64,000 nucleotides of DNA, taken from NCBI GenBank assembly GCA_963663285.2, contig CAXXNI010000002.1:1178001-1242000 (forward strand), read 5' to 3'. The DNA comes from CAXXOK01 sp963663285 (GTDB lineage: Bacteria; Bacillota; Clostridia; Christensenellales; Aristaeellaceae). Every line of letters begins with the position of its first letter. Within the stretch, counting starts at the first letter, position 1. Position numbers and translations under genes: made by a program. Below are positions 1 to 8,900 of the stretch, one piece after another. The notes under the pieces are model-generated. The model ran no database searches. It was not told where the DNA came from and was given only the letters and a program-made list of their open reading frames with translations.

Positions 1-451
1 CATCGCTGACAGCCGCAAATTCGTCTTCTAAAATTACCAGATCACGCGTACGGAAACCTACTACGCTATGCACCACAGCACCTTGACTGTGCAGCTTTTT
101 AGCGACCGGCAACGCAATCGCGCAGCCTACGCCGCCGCCAACCACACATACCTTTTTCAGTCCCTCCGTATGGGTAGCATTACCCAGCGGGCCGGCGATA
201 TCCTGAAGGGCTTCCCCCTCGTTAAGGCTGTTCAGTTCCATCGTACCTGCACCGACAATTTGAAAAATTAAGGTGATGCTGCCAGCCTCACCATCATAAT
301 CCGCGATGGTCAAGGGAATCCGCTCGCTGTTTTCCTTGGCGCGCACAATCACAAACTGCCCCGGTTCCGCCTTGCTGGCGATACGAGGCGCGTTAAGCAC
401 AATGCGGGCGACCGTCGAATTCAACATTTCCTTGGAAATAATTTCAAACAT
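1..451 (-). CDS. FAD/NAD-binding flavoprotein subunit (NfnA/SudB/PyrK-like), partial
   Basis: The reading frame starts with ATG at 451 and runs off the left edge, so only the first 150 residues are visible. It begins MFEIISKEML. The FAD-binding signature RIPLTIAD lies near residue 46, and a nucleotide-binding glycine loop (VVGGGVGCAIALP) follows near residue 104. This layout is that of the ferredoxin-NADP reductase / dihydroorotate dehydrogenase electron-transfer family: NfnA, the sulfide dehydrogenase beta subunit, or PyrK. The C-terminal cysteine cluster for the 2Fe-2S centre would be outside the window. The family moves electrons between NAD(P)H and an iron-sulfur partner in the cytoplasm. 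RidA lies 82 bases upstream on the same strand and may be co-transcribed. The NfnA assignment is preferred over PyrK because no pyr gene is nearby, but it is not certain. Confidence 0.8.
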   Translation of the reverse strand, partial: MFEIISKEMLNSTVARIVLNAPRIASKAEPGQFVIVRAKENSERIPLTIADYDGEAGSITLIFQIVGAGTMELNSLNEGEALQDIAGPLGNATHTEGLKKVCVVGGGVGCAIALPVAKKLHSQGAVVHSVVGFRTRDLVILEDEFAAVSD

Positions 452-533
452 GAATCTACCTCATCACTATTACAATCAAACCGGCATACATACGCCTTTA
501 CGTCAGCGTTCTATGCCGGACAAAATCACCGTT

Positions 534-908
534 TTACCGGGCTGCGACACACTCGATTTCCACCAGCCCACCGAGTGGCAGCGCTGCGACCTGTACACAG
601 CTGCGCGCGGGATAATCCCCGGAGAAATAGCTGGCGTATACCGCATTCACCGCGCTGAAATCGACCATATTCGTCAGAAAAATCGTCGTTTTCAGAATAT
701 CCTGATAGGATAATCCTTTGGCTTTAAGCACCTCACCAAGATTTTTCATTGAACAATGCGCCTGCGCTTCCACACCCAACGCCAGTTTGCCTGTTTCCAT
801 GTCAATACCCAATTGACCGGAAGTAAACACGGTTTCCCCACTGGCCACAGCCTGCGAATATGGGCCGACCGCTTTAGGCGCCGTATCAGTAAATAGAATT
901 TGTTTCAT
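534..908 (-). CDS. ridA: RidA family reactive intermediate/imine deaminase
   Basis: This 124-residue protein has the usual length of the YjgF/YER057c/UK114 family. It starts MKQILFTDTAPKAVGPYSQA, contains the GQLGID stretch, and ends with the typical PARSCVQVAALP...VEIECVAAR. The arginine in PARSCV is the conserved substrate-carboxylate ligand. RidA proteins hydrolyse reactive enamine/imine intermediates released by PLP enzymes such as threonine dehydratase, and act as cytoplasmic trimers. A longer reading frame reaches 986, but ATG at 908 is preferred because a GAAAGGAAG ribosome site precedes it and the family motif starts there. A MarR gene is divergent, and a partial flavoprotein gene follows. 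Confidence 0.95.
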   Translation of the reverse strand: MKQILFTDTAPKAVGPYSQAVASGETVFTSGQLGIDMETGKLALGVEAQAHCSMKNLGEVLKAKGLSYQDILKTTIFLTNMVDFSAVNAVYASYFSGDYPARSCVQVAALPLGGLVEIECVAAR

Positions 909-969
909 AAAATGTGTACGCTTCCTTTCAGCAAAATTTACGCCTTTAATCATGTATACGACAGGGTCT

Positions 970-999
970 ATTGTAGCATCCAACATTTAGGTATGTAAA
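970..999 (-). promoter_or_regulatory. candidate ridA promoter
   Basis: On the minus strand, TTTACA (994-999) is followed after 18 bases by TACAAT (970-975), about 60 bases before the ridA start. Both hexamers are close to the sigma-A consensus. Confidence 0.45.
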
Positions 1000-1098
1000 G
1001 CATTCACCAAAGAAAAACATAGGTTGCGGGTTTTTATACCATCCGGACACGCAGTTACTAGTATCCTTACCAGATACATCCATTCCAACAGGTTCTGT

Positions 1099-1127
1099 TT
1101 GACAAACGAACTGCAAACGGTTACGAT
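1099..1127 (+). promoter_or_regulatory. marR promoter overlapping a small palindrome
   Basis: TTGACA (1099-1104) and TACGAT (1122-1127) are separated by 17 bases, a near-ideal sigma-A promoter. The -35 box sits inside the perfect 11-base palindrome GTTTGACAAAC (1097-1107), and a related AAAC half lies at 1115-1118. This would suit autorepression by the MarR protein encoded 43 bases downstream; the operator role is inference. Confidence 0.55.
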
Positions 1128-1169
1128 CTTCCCGTATCATGTAATGCATTTTCCCGGAGGAGTAACAAT

Positions 1170-1598
1170 ATGCAGGACTTTTTTCAAAAGCTTTTCACAC
1201 TCCGGCAAGAGTATTTGGATTGTGTTCGCCATGAAATGAGCGGTATGGGCGCTCACCCCCGGCAAGGCCCCATTTTAGGTTTGCTGCTCTCCATGGACGG
1301 CGCCAGCCAGGCTGATCTGGTTCGCGAGATGGGCGTTAGTGCTGCAACCGTTGCCGTTTCACTTGCCCGGCTTGAGAAACTGGGCTATGTAAAGCGGGAA
1401 CGCAACCAGCAAAACCAGCGTGCCAATATATTAGCGCTTACGCTGGAAGGCCGTTTGCAAGCTCAACGTGTGCAGCAAGCCATGGAACAAGCCGGTATGC
1501 TTGCAGTAACCGGGCTGACGGAAACAGAGCGCGAACAGTTTGCATTCCTGCTGCAAAAAATGATCGACAATTTGCACAACCGGTGTGAGTGCGACTAG
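1170..1598 (+). CDS. MarR family transcriptional regulator
   Basis: A 142-residue winged-helix protein of normal MarR length. The DNA-binding core spans about residues 35-100: ASQADLVREMGVSAATVAVSLARLEKLGYVKRERN, followed by a wing and the LTLEGR motif typical of the family. The N- and C-terminal helices would form the dimer interface. GGAGG at 1156-1161 precedes the ATG. The gene is divergent from ridA and is followed at once by a 12-bp inverted repeat. The ligand and targets are unknown; the short palindrome at its own promoter suggests autoregulation, and ridA could be a second target. Confidence 0.9.
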   Translation: MQDFFQKLFTLRQEYLDCVRHEMSGMGAHPRQGPILGLLLSMDGASQADLVREMGVSAATVAVSLARLEKLGYVKRERNQQNQRANILALTLEGRLQAQRVQQAMEQAGMLAVTGLTETEREQFAFLLQKMIDNLHNRCECD

Positions 1599-1600
1599 AC

Positions 1601-1649
1601 CATACTATGTATCCTCGCCGGGCTACACAGGACGCATATACATAGTATG
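1601..1649. repeat. perfect 12-bp inverted repeat just after marR
   Basis: CATACTATGTAT (1601-1612) and ATACATAGTATG (1638-1649) are exact reverse complements around a 25-base spacer. It starts 2 bases after the marR stop codon. The arms are AT-rich and each arm is itself nearly palindromic, with no clean T-run, so it may be a weak terminator or a protein-binding site. Confidence 0.6.
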
Positions 1650-1750
1650 TTCTTATATGACTCGGTTACCCATCTATATGGCTGCTTTTCTGTTGGTAGT
1701 AAATGCATTTCACTATATGCTATTGAGCTAAACCCCCCGCATATAATTGA

Positions 1751-1774
1751 ACCGGCGGCTATTATGCCGCCGGT
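1751..1774. terminator. GC-rich hairpin between convergent genes
   Basis: ACCGGCGGC (1751-1759) and GCCGCCGGT (1766-1774) flank a 6-base loop. TTT follows on the plus strand, AT-rich sequence on the minus strand. It sits between convergent marR and the RsgI-like gene and could end transcription from both sides. Confidence 0.65.
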
Positions 1775-1796
1775 TTTAAGGTATATTCCGGTTGGT

Positions 1797-2672
1797 TTAC
1801 TTCTTGCCGTTCGATTTATTACCGCCGCTGCTGCTATTGCTGGAGCCATTGCCGCTGCTACTGCTACTGGAACCATTGCCGCTGCTGCTGTTGCTATTAC
1901 TGCTGGCATTGCCTTTTCCGCTGCCTTTGTCTTCCTGGCGCTGTTCTTTATCCTCTTCGCGCTGCTGCGCTTCCTCTTCCAGCTGTTCCTGTGTTTTTTC
2001 CTGCTCTTGCTCTCGTACTTGTTCCTGATTCTGTTCCTTTTCGCCATAACTGTTTCCGTTTTCATTCATGGCTTCACGCATGCCGTCAAAGGAGCGCATC
2101 AAGGTTTGTACACTTTCACCGCTATACAGTGCAATGGCTTCTTCAATTGAAATGCCTTCCTGCTCAGCGATGTATTCCATCATCAGATAGCGGCCACCGG
2201 GTAAACCCAAGGTATCCGCTTTAGCGGATACATCCGCGCCCAAAGATGCGCTGTCAACTTCGTAATCCTTGCCAAGTGAGCTAAGGTAATCCTTGGCGAT
2301 CGAGCGTAGAGAGCTGGCTTCATCAGCATCCAAAATGCCGCCGTTGGTTGTAATCAGCAAATAGCCATCTTCCTCGCTGGACGCTAAATAGCCATTCTCG
2401 TCAATCTGTGCAAGCGCTGCTGATAGTGCATCTTCCGGAGTGGAATCCGTTAAATCAGCATTTTCATACAAGGTAGCGCCCGCAGCATCATACAGCGTAA
2501 TTCCAGTCACAACGCCATCGGTTACCGTAAGCTCCAGATTCAAGCTATAATCCGGCGCATCCGCACCGCTGGCGATTGCCCCTGTTGCACTCTGCGCTAA
2601 CGCAGAAGGCATACAGAGCAGTGATACGATCATACATAGAATAGTAAGCCGTTTAAAATATTTGGTTTTCAT
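1797..2672 (-). CDS. secreted RsgI-like extracellular domain protein with low-complexity tail
   Basis: This 291-residue protein starts with a signal peptide (residues 1-26, ending SALA before QS). Residues of about 40-195 resemble the extracellular part of clostridial RsgI-type anti-sigma factors: a 'DYSLNLELTVTDG' opening, a lone helical stretch, an 'YLLITTNGG' strand, and a C-terminal 'LPGGRYLMMEYI' turn-helix. It lacks the N-terminal anti-sigma segment and any internal membrane helix, so it should be released. Residues 210-250 are Glu/Gln-rich and probably coiled; residues 250-291 are almost all Ser, Asn and Gly. A cyclic-di-GMP-I riboswitch lies directly upstream, with GGAG just after it. 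The RsgI relationship rests on pattern recognition only. The tail could be a spacer that crosses the wall. Confidence 0.6.
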   Translation of the reverse strand: MKTKYFKRLTILCMIVSLLCMPSALAQSATGAIASGADAPDYSLNLELTVTDGVVTGITLYDAAGATLYENADLTDSTPEDALSAALAQIDENGYLASSEEDGYLLITTNGGILDADEASSLRSIAKDYLSSLGKDYEVDSASLGADVSAKADTLGLPGGRYLMMEYIAEQEGISIEEAIALYSGESVQTLMRSFDGMREAMNENGNSYGEKEQNQEQVREQEQEKTQEQLEEEAQQREEDKEQRQEDKGSGKGNASSNSNSSSGNGSSSSSSGNGSSNSSSGGNKSNGKK

Positions 2673-2689
2673 CGTCTCGTAACTCCTTT

Positions 2690-2764
2690 CGGTAGCTGGC
2701 TGCCACAGCCGACGGCCGGGCCCTTTAGCTTTGCGTCACAGCTTTACAACTGTTTTGCCTTTTC
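2690..2764 (-). promoter_or_regulatory. cyclic-di-GMP-I (GEMM-I) riboswitch
   Basis: On the minus strand the leader reads GGCAAAA, a stem CAGUU/AGCUG capped by a GUAA (GNRA) tetraloop, the class hallmark GACGCAAAGC, then GGGCC, and finally GGCAGCCAGCUACCG, which supplies the tetraloop receptor and closing strand. This order matches class I c-di-GMP aptamers. The ribosome site GAAAGGAG begins right after the last aptamer base, and no terminator hairpin with a T-run lies between them, so control of translation initiation is more likely than attenuation. Confidence 0.88.
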
Positions 2765-2778
2765 GCTGGGATAAAGAT

Positions 2779-2807
2779 AGTATAACAATGTTGCGTTCAA
2801 TATGCAA
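2779..2807 (-). promoter_or_regulatory. promoter of the riboswitch-controlled gene
   Basis: On the minus strand TTGCAT (2802-2807) and TATACT (2779-2784) are 17 bases apart. Transcription would start near 2772, a few bases before the aptamer, which fits. Confidence 0.65.
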
Positions 2808-3269
2808 ATATTTTTCCGAAATTCCCGAAAACAAAGAAGAAACCATCTGCAAATATACACTTTTTCTATTATGATCACGCATTTTCAAGTCATTTGTCCA
2901 TCCCCTCCAGGCACGTTTTCAATTCGTTTTAAGCAAACAAGCAAATTATTAGTATATGTATATATTGCTTTTACTAATGTGGAGCAAATTACATTCCCTT
3001 GCTCTTTTAACCTTCATCAGCGTCATTGGTTATATAGAAAGGGCACGTTTGCATAGTACTGTTTTGCAGACGTGCCCTTTTTAATTCACGGTTCTTGCAT
3101 AGTCATCCAGATATAGAACGCTATGGCTTGTCCTCATGTTATCCTTGCTGTGTTCTCTTTCCTGTTTCTCGCGTTTCTGCTGTTAAAACCTTTTTAATAA
3201 ACACCAATCAACATTCGGTTGTGCGTTGTGTATAAATAAGAGAAACGCTGCTCCGGAATTTTATTAATA
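2808..3269. other. intergenic region without a recognisable gene
   Basis: AT-rich. It holds one clear hairpin (3038-3080). Reading frames here lack ribosome sites and resemble no family I know. Confidence 0.6.
3038..3080. terminator. bidirectional terminator-like hairpin
   Basis: AAAGGGCACGT (3038-3048) pairs with ACGTGCCCTTT (3070-3080) around a 21-base loop, with two more T on the plus side. It most likely ends the minus-strand peptidoglycan-binding gene. Confidence 0.6.
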
Positions 3270-3746
3270 TTATTTCGTCGCGCTGGACGTTGCATCACTG
3301 GAATTCGCACTAGAGGGAGCATCGTTTCGGCCTGAACTCGAGGTTGATTTTTTCTCCGTATAAGCCACTGCAGCATCACTGTATAGCAATTGCTGATCTT
3401 CAACCGACGCGTCTCCATTTACGGATAAACCGTTGGCTTTTTCAAAGGCGCGCATTGCGCTATATGTGCCATTCCCATACACATCCACGATCTCTTTTTG
3501 GTAATATCCCAATTCCGTTAAACGGGTTTGCAGAGCAACGACCTCGTAACCAGTATCCCCTTTACTCAGCTCTACGTATGGATAATTGCCGTTTTCCCGC
3601 AGCAGTTCGCCAATCGCGTACCACTGTTGTAAAAGTTCTTCCGGCGTTGCGCCCGTTGTTGTTGCCGCTTCACCCAGCGCCATTAATGGCAAGGATAAAA
3701 ACATAAGCACGAGAAGCAGCGTAATGAGTCGTTTCAAAGCGATCAT
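3270..3746 (-). CDS. secreted protein with one peptidoglycan-binding domain
   Basis: A 158-residue protein with a signal peptide (about residues 1-26, hydrophobic core LITLLLVLMFLSLPLMALG). A single PG_binding_1 domain covers about residues 58-125, with the typical pattern YVELSKGDTGYEVVALQTRL, a central 'YYQ...YGNGTYSAMRAFEKANGL' and a closing DQQLLYS. The C-terminal 25 residues are Ser/Ala/Asp-rich and disordered. No catalytic domain is attached, so it probably binds peptidoglycan as a wall-associated factor. ATG at 3746 is preceded by AAAGGA. It lies next to the RsgI-like secreted gene on the same strand, but 600 bases and a hairpin separate them. Its own upstream region has no c-di-GMP aptamer motif. 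Confidence 0.8.
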   Translation of the reverse strand: MIALKRLITLLLVLMFLSLPLMALGEAATTTGATPEELLQQWYAIGELLRENGNYPYVELSKGDTGYEVVALQTRLTELGYYQKEIVDVYGNGTYSAMRAFEKANGLSVNGDASVEDQQLLYSDAAVAYTEKKSTSSSGRNDAPSSANSSDATSSATK

Positions 3747-3947
3747 CCTTTCTTAAGAAGATGTCGTATCAGCCGGAAGCAGTAAAAAAGTCTGCTACCG
3801 TACTTACACTCTATCCAAGTTTTTTGCAACCGAATCAGGACGCATTGCATTGTGACATCTATTACAAAACAGTATCGCCGTTGCTTAGCCTTAAAACCGT
3901 AAGTTTGTATGATTAACATTCCCTATTTCTTTCTTCACAGGCAAATA

Positions 3948-3984
3948 AAAAAGCGGCCCGGTGTTGTCATCCGGGCTGCTTTTT
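3948..3984 (-). terminator. terminator of the AbrB-ABC operon
   Basis: On the minus strand AAAAAGCAGCCCGG and CCGGGCCGCTTTTT form a stem (3948-3961 with 3971-3984), followed by TTATTT. It lies just downstream of the ABC permease gene. Confidence 0.85.
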
Positions 3985-3995
3985 AACCTGTAATA

Positions 3996-4745
3996 TTATT
4001 GGTTGTCTCCCCGCATTTTTCGGTTAAAAACAAAAATAGCTAACGTATAAAATGCAACCGTATACACCAGTACAACTGCTAAATGTGGCATAACGCCGCC
4101 CATATTACCCGCCAAAGCTGCTTTGGCTGCTTGTACCGCGTGGTAAAAGGGCAATGCTTCCGCCGTTGCCTTGAATCCTCCGCCAATGAGATCCAGCGGA
4201 ATCCATACCCCGGAAAGCCAACCAGCTACGTTAGTAAGCAACGCGCCGCACACCCCGCCAACTGCCTTGTCGCTCATTACACTTCCACATAATAGACCAA
4301 TCCCAACATATAAAATGCCAACCACGACCGTAACAGCAATCGCTGTAAGCACATGAATCGTCCACACAAGACCAAACAGCGCAGCAGCAGCGAAAGTAAC
4401 CAACGCCTGCAGAACGACCATTGCAAGCATCGGCAGCGTATAACCCAGAATAAAATCCAGCGCCGTCATCGGCGAAGTAAACAGCCGCATCAGGAAAGAT
4501 GTTGTGCGGTCTTTGGATAAAAGCATTCCAGAAAACAGCGCCAGAAACGCCGGCGCAAAGGTTGCAATGCCAGGTGCAAGGCTATCGATGTGGAACATCG
4601 TATTGCTCGCTTCCGGCGGAATGCTGCGATCGATAATCGCCATCAACGCCAGTAAAACCAATGGAAAAGCCAGGCCAAAAAACAGGTTAAGCGGCTCGCG
4701 CAATATTTCCTTCGTGTTTCGCTTCGCAAATAGCGTCATTCTCAT
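3996..4745 (-). CDS. ABC-2 type transporter permease
   Basis: A 249-residue membrane protein with about six hydrophobic segments, the usual fold and length of the ABC-2 family (multidrug or drug-resistance exporters). The N-terminal cytoplasmic stretch is followed by 'PLNLFFGLAFPLVLLALMAII'. A long external segment, several helices, and a short basic C-terminus (NRKMRGDNQ) come next. It pairs with the ATPase gene upstream, which it overlaps by 4 bases (ATGA), so the two are translationally coupled. An AbrB-type regulator heads the operon. The cargo cannot be read from the sequence; related systems export lipids, antibiotics or peptides. Confidence 0.88.
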   Translation of the reverse strand: MRMTLFAKRNTKEILREPLNLFFGLAFPLVLLALMAIIDRSIPPEASNTMFHIDSLAPGIATFAPAFLALFSGMLLSKDRTTSFLMRLFTSPMTALDFILGYTLPMLAMVVLQALVTFAAAALFGLVWTIHVLTAIAVTVVVGILYVGIGLLCGSVMSDKAVGGVCGALLTNVAGWLSGVWIPLDLIGGGFKATAEALPFYHAVQAAKAALAGNMGGVMPHLAVVLVYTVAFYTLAIFVFNRKMRGDNQ

Positions 4746-5467
4746 GCCGCACCTCCAACCAGCGCTATAAACGCATCTTCCAGCTTAGCCGTATTGGTTT
4801 GCGCTGTTAATTCCGAAACGGTTCCCACCGCCAACAGTTCCCCACAGGACAGTACGCCTATTCGGTCGGACAATGCTTCAACTTCCTCCATGTAATGCGT
4901 TGTCAGGATTATCGTTACTTTTCCCTTCAACGCTTCAATCGATTTCCAAAGTTCACGCCTCGCAAGCACATCCAGCCCCAGCGTAGGCTCATCCAAAAAC
5001 AGGATTTCCGGGTTGGTAATCAACGCCATCGCGATGCTAAGCCGCCGCTGCATACCACCTGATAATTTCTTTGCCTTTTGTTTTTCTGTTTTCGACAAAC
5101 CAAATTGCTTCATCATATCCGTTGCGCTTTGTATAGCCGTTTGAGCGTTCTGCCCGTAAAGACCGGCCACCAGTTCTAAGTTCTCCCGTACGGTCAGGTT
5201 CGGCGCTACCGCCGTTTCCTGCGGTGAGATATTCGTTTTTTGCTTGATCGGCTTGGCTCCGCTTAAAATGCTATCGCCCAGCAGCAAGGCGTCCCCCTCT
5301 GTCGGCCGTATCAGGCATGACAGCATTTTAATCGTGGTCGTTTTTCCCGCGCCATTCACACCCAGTAGCGCAAACAGCTCACCTTGTTGCACCATAAGGC
5401 TAAGCTCGTTTACGGCGGCAAAATCTCCATATCGTTTTGTTAAATTCGTAATCTCAATTGCGTTCAC
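4742..5467 (-). CDS. ABC transporter ATP-binding protein
   Basis: A 241-residue ATPase with all motifs intact: Walker A GVNGAGKTT (about residues 36-44), a Q-loop at SPQET, the signature LSGGMQRRLSIA, Walker B ILFLDEPTLGLD, and the H-loop LTTHYMEE. It resembles the CcmA/DrrA class that works with ABC-2 permeases. It overlaps both the downstream permease and the upstream AbrB gene by 4 bases, so all three form one tight operon. It should sit on the inner face of the membrane and power the exporter. Confidence 0.95.
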   Translation of the reverse strand: MNAIEITNLTKRYGDFAAVNELSLMVQQGELFALLGVNGAGKTTTIKMLSCLIRPTEGDALLLGDSILSGAKPIKQKTNISPQETAVAPNLTVRENLELVAGLYGQNAQTAIQSATDMMKQFGLSKTEKQKAKKLSGGMQRRLSIAMALITNPEILFLDEPTLGLDVLARRELWKSIEALKGKVTIILTTHYMEEVEALSDRIGVLSCGELLAVGTVSELTAQTNTAKLEDAFIALVGGAA

Positions 5468-5688
5468 TGTTCACCCTCCTCATCGGGCGTTACATAGCCG
5501 ATGGCCTCCATCACTTTTGCCAGCATTCCTTTCGGAGGAATCGCAATCCCCCGTTTACTGTCTCCAAGAATAATCAAGGTATCGCCGGGCTGAAAATCGA
5601 AAAGATCCCGCGCTTCTTTGGGAATCACAATTTGGCCCTTCTCCCCAACCTTTACCGTCCATGCATACTTGCCTTTTGGCGTGCCCAT
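5464..5688 (-). CDS. AbrB/MazE/SpoVT-type DNA-binding regulator
   Basis: A protein of about 74 residues with one swapped-hairpin AbrB domain (about residues 8-50): WTVKVGEKGQIVIPKEARDLFDFQPGD followed by LIILGD and RGIAI. It probably dimerises and represses its own operon with the ABC exporter. The reading frame extends to 5745, but AGAGGTGA sits just ahead of two adjacent ATGs at 5691 and 5688; the second gives the better spacing. The gene overlaps the ATPase by 4 bases. Linkage of an AbrB-domain protein to an ABC-2 exporter is common in clostridia and suggests control in response to exported or sensed drugs. Confidence 0.88.
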   Translation of the reverse strand: MGTPKGKYAWTVKVGEKGQIVIPKEARDLFDFQPGDTLIILGDSKRGIAIPPKGMLAKVMEAIGYVTPDEEGEQ

Positions 5689-5720
5689 CATTCTCACCTC
5701 TGGTACGTTAAGTATGATTT

Positions 5721-5757
5721 GTATGAATAGTATTCCATATACCATTCAGGAAGTCAA
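5721..5757 (-). promoter_or_regulatory. promoter of the AbrB-ABC operon with overlapping imperfect palindrome
   Basis: On the minus strand TTGACT (5752-5757) and TACTAT (5727-5732) are 19 bases apart. GTATGAATAGTATTCCATAC-like symmetry (5721-5742, imperfect) covers the -10 box, a reasonable place for autorepression by the AbrB protein. Confidence 0.45.
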
Positions 5758-5959
5758 GGTATAATGATCCAAACCCGCCAAATTCTGTTTTATTGATTCA
5801 CATAAAAGTATAAACACAGCTTTTTTCATTGAGAAATAAGCAAAACAGTATTGCTTTCATTAAAAGCCAGCGGTAAGATGACCCTAGATTGAAAAGCCCA
5901 CTGGAAAGGGTTTGCGTACCCGGCAAACCTCTTCCAACATCCTTGAGAGGAGCCATACC

Positions 5960-8900
5960 ATGAACCTGATGAACAACGAGTACCGCGACCGCCTTACCCA
6001 CTGGCTGCGCACTTTACAACTGGATTTTTACCAGCCGCTGCAGTCTCTTCATTTTGAGGGATTTCAAACCATGGATCACCTCACGCCCACGCAGGCATCC
6101 CAGCAGAATTTCCAACCCATCGCCGAGGGGTACACATGGGGTAAAACATGGGAATACCTTTGGCTGTGCACGACTGTCACGTTGGATGATACCGCTCAGG
6201 GCGAAGCGATCGTAATGTCATTGGATTTATCCGGCGAAGCGACGCTGTTTGTCAATGGCGAAGCTTTCGGTACCCGCAGGGCGGAATGGGTTACCACGCC
6301 GCACCACTATATAGTGGATAACACCTTGACCCTATGCGGCAAGCCGGGCGAAACCTTTGATTTGCTGTTTGAAGTCTACGCCGGACATTACTTCCCCGAC
6401 GTGGGCGGCTGCGCAACCGGCCCCGTGCTCCCCGGAGCCTATCAGGACCCCAAGCAGGAAGGGCGTCGAGCCACGGTAGGCAAATCCACCTACGGCATCT
6501 GGAATGAGGATGCCTATCAACTCTGGTTGGATGTAACCACGCTGGAAATGCTGCTTGCGGAATTGCCGGAGGATTCGCTGCGTGCCGCCTCCATCGCCGA
6601 CGGGCTGGAGCTTTTTACCCGCACCGTCGATTTTGAGCAGGAACGAACCGAAAGAATTGCAACCTACCGGCTGGCGCGTAAGCAATTGCACCCGCTTCTG
6701 GCCGCCCATAACGGCAGCACCGCACCGCGTATGGTGGCTGTTGGCAATGCACATTTAGATTTAGCCTGGCTGTGGCCGCAGCAGGAAACCCACCGCAAAA
6801 CCGCGCGTACTTTTGCGGCACAGCTTCGCCTATTGGACCGTTATCCCGAATACCGCTTTATACAAAGTCAACCTGCCGCCTACGAAATGTGCCGCGATCA
6901 TTATCCGGAGCTGTACCAACGCATTGTAAAAGCCATTCAAGCAGGGCGGTGGATTGCCGAAGGCGCAATGTATGTGGAACCGGATACCAATATGGCATCA
7001 GGCGAAGCGTTGATACGGCAATTGGTATACGGCAAACGCTTTTACAAAAACGAGCTTGGGGTGGACAGCCGCATGTTGTGGCTGCCGGACACCTTTGGCT
7101 ATACGGCCGCGTTGCCACAGCTGCTGAAAGGCTGTCATGTTGATTATCTGGTTACGCAAAAAATATTCTGGAGCTATAACGACGGCGACCGTTTCCCCTA
7201 CCACTATTTTACGTGGAAAGGGATGGACGGGAGTACGGTTACCTCATTCCTTCCCACCAACTATACCTACCGCACCGATCCCAAGGAATTGTCCGGCGTA
7301 TGGCGCGAACGGGTGCAAAAACGCAATCTGGATCATTTCCTGATTCCATTTGGTTACGGCGATGGTGGCGGCGGGCCATGCCGGGATCATGTGGAGTATT
7401 TACTGCGCGAGAAGGATTTGGAAGGGATGCCCAAAGCGGAAATGGAGTCTCCGCTTACGCTCTTTACAGAGTTGGAAGCGGAAGGAGGCCCCGTTCACAC
7501 GTGGGACGGCGAATTATACTTCAACGCCCATCGCGGTACCTATACCAGTCAGGCGGCTATCAAGCAAAACAACCGCTGCAGTGAATTTGCCATGCACGAA
7601 ATGGAGCTGTGGGGCGCGCTGGCCCATGATGTACCCTACCCGCAGGCGGATGCGGAGCGGCTATGGAAAGTATTGCTGCTAAACCAGTTCCACGATATAC
7701 TGCCGGGCTCTTCCATCGCACGCGTATACACCGAAACCAATGCAGCACATGCCGCCCTGCAACAGGAAGCGGATACATGGGCGGCTTCCGCCAGAAAGAC
7801 ACTGGTACAGGGCGAAGCAGGCGTAACATATTTTAACTCCTTATCCTTTGAGCGTGCGGCTGTTGTGCCATTGCCTGCGTCTTTCTCCGCGGGCGCATGC
7901 ACCTTGGATGGCGCTCCTGTTTCCGTTTCATACGGTAAAGCGTTGATTTCTCTGCCTTCTCTCGGCGCTGTCAGTTTGCTGCCCACAGAAAATAGTACAA
8001 ACCACATTCCCTTCGCTTATGCTTCCTTAACGCCAGAAGGGGCCATTTTGGAAAACGCACAGGTTCGTGTTGTCTTCAACCAAAGCGGCGAAGTGATCTC
8101 CTACCGTCACACAAGCGGGCGGGAGTATGCTGCCGGAGCTATGAACCACTTCCTGCTGTTTAAGGATGTACCCCGCCTGTTTGATGCATGGGATATTGAT
8201 AGCAACTATCGGCAGCAGCCTGTCGAAATCAACTGTAATGCCACCCTTACTGTCACTTGTGCCAAAGGATTAATCGCATCGCTGCGTCTGACCCGCAGCA
8301 TCGGCCATTCCAATCTTGTGCAGGAGATTACGCTGGATGGCAACAGCACATGCGTATTGTTCCATACCACGGTAGAATGGAACGAGCTGCACCGCATGCT
8401 GAAAGTCGCTTTCCCTGTGGATGTCCGAGCGGAAAACGCCATTCACGAAATGCAATTTGGCTACGTGGAGCGACCCACGCACCGCAGCAGGGCGTACGAT
8501 CAGGACCGTTTTGAAGTATGCAACCACCGTTATACTGCCCTTGCGGATCACAGCCATGGCTGCGCCGTATTCAACGATGGTAAGTATGGCGTGGGTGTGG
8601 AGGACAACAGCATCGAGTTAACGCTGCTGCGCGCTGCTGCTTCACCGGAAATGTGTGCGGATAACGGCACGCAGCAATTCGCCTATGCTTTTGACGCCTG
8701 GGAAGGTTCGTTTGCGGATTCGCAGGTTGTACAGCAAGGCTACCGGCTGAATGTGCCCGTAACACAATGCGAAGGACAGCTGGACACCTTCAGCGCTTTT
8801 ACCGTTGACGCTCCAAACGTGTTTATTGACACCGTAAAACCGGCGGATGATGAAAGCGGCGATTTGATTTTACGTTTGTATGAAGGGCTCAAAGCAGATA

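Noticed and set aside
1647..2150. Leu/Ala/Val-rich plus-strand frames opposite the RsgI-like gene
   Set aside because: They are the complement of the Ser/Asn/Gly and Gln/Glu low-complexity tail and lack ribosome sites.
3747..3995. Possible second c-di-GMP riboswitch before the peptidoglycan-binding gene
   Set aside because: No GACGCAAAGC, no GNRA stem and receptor pair; only loose resemblance (CGGTAGC).
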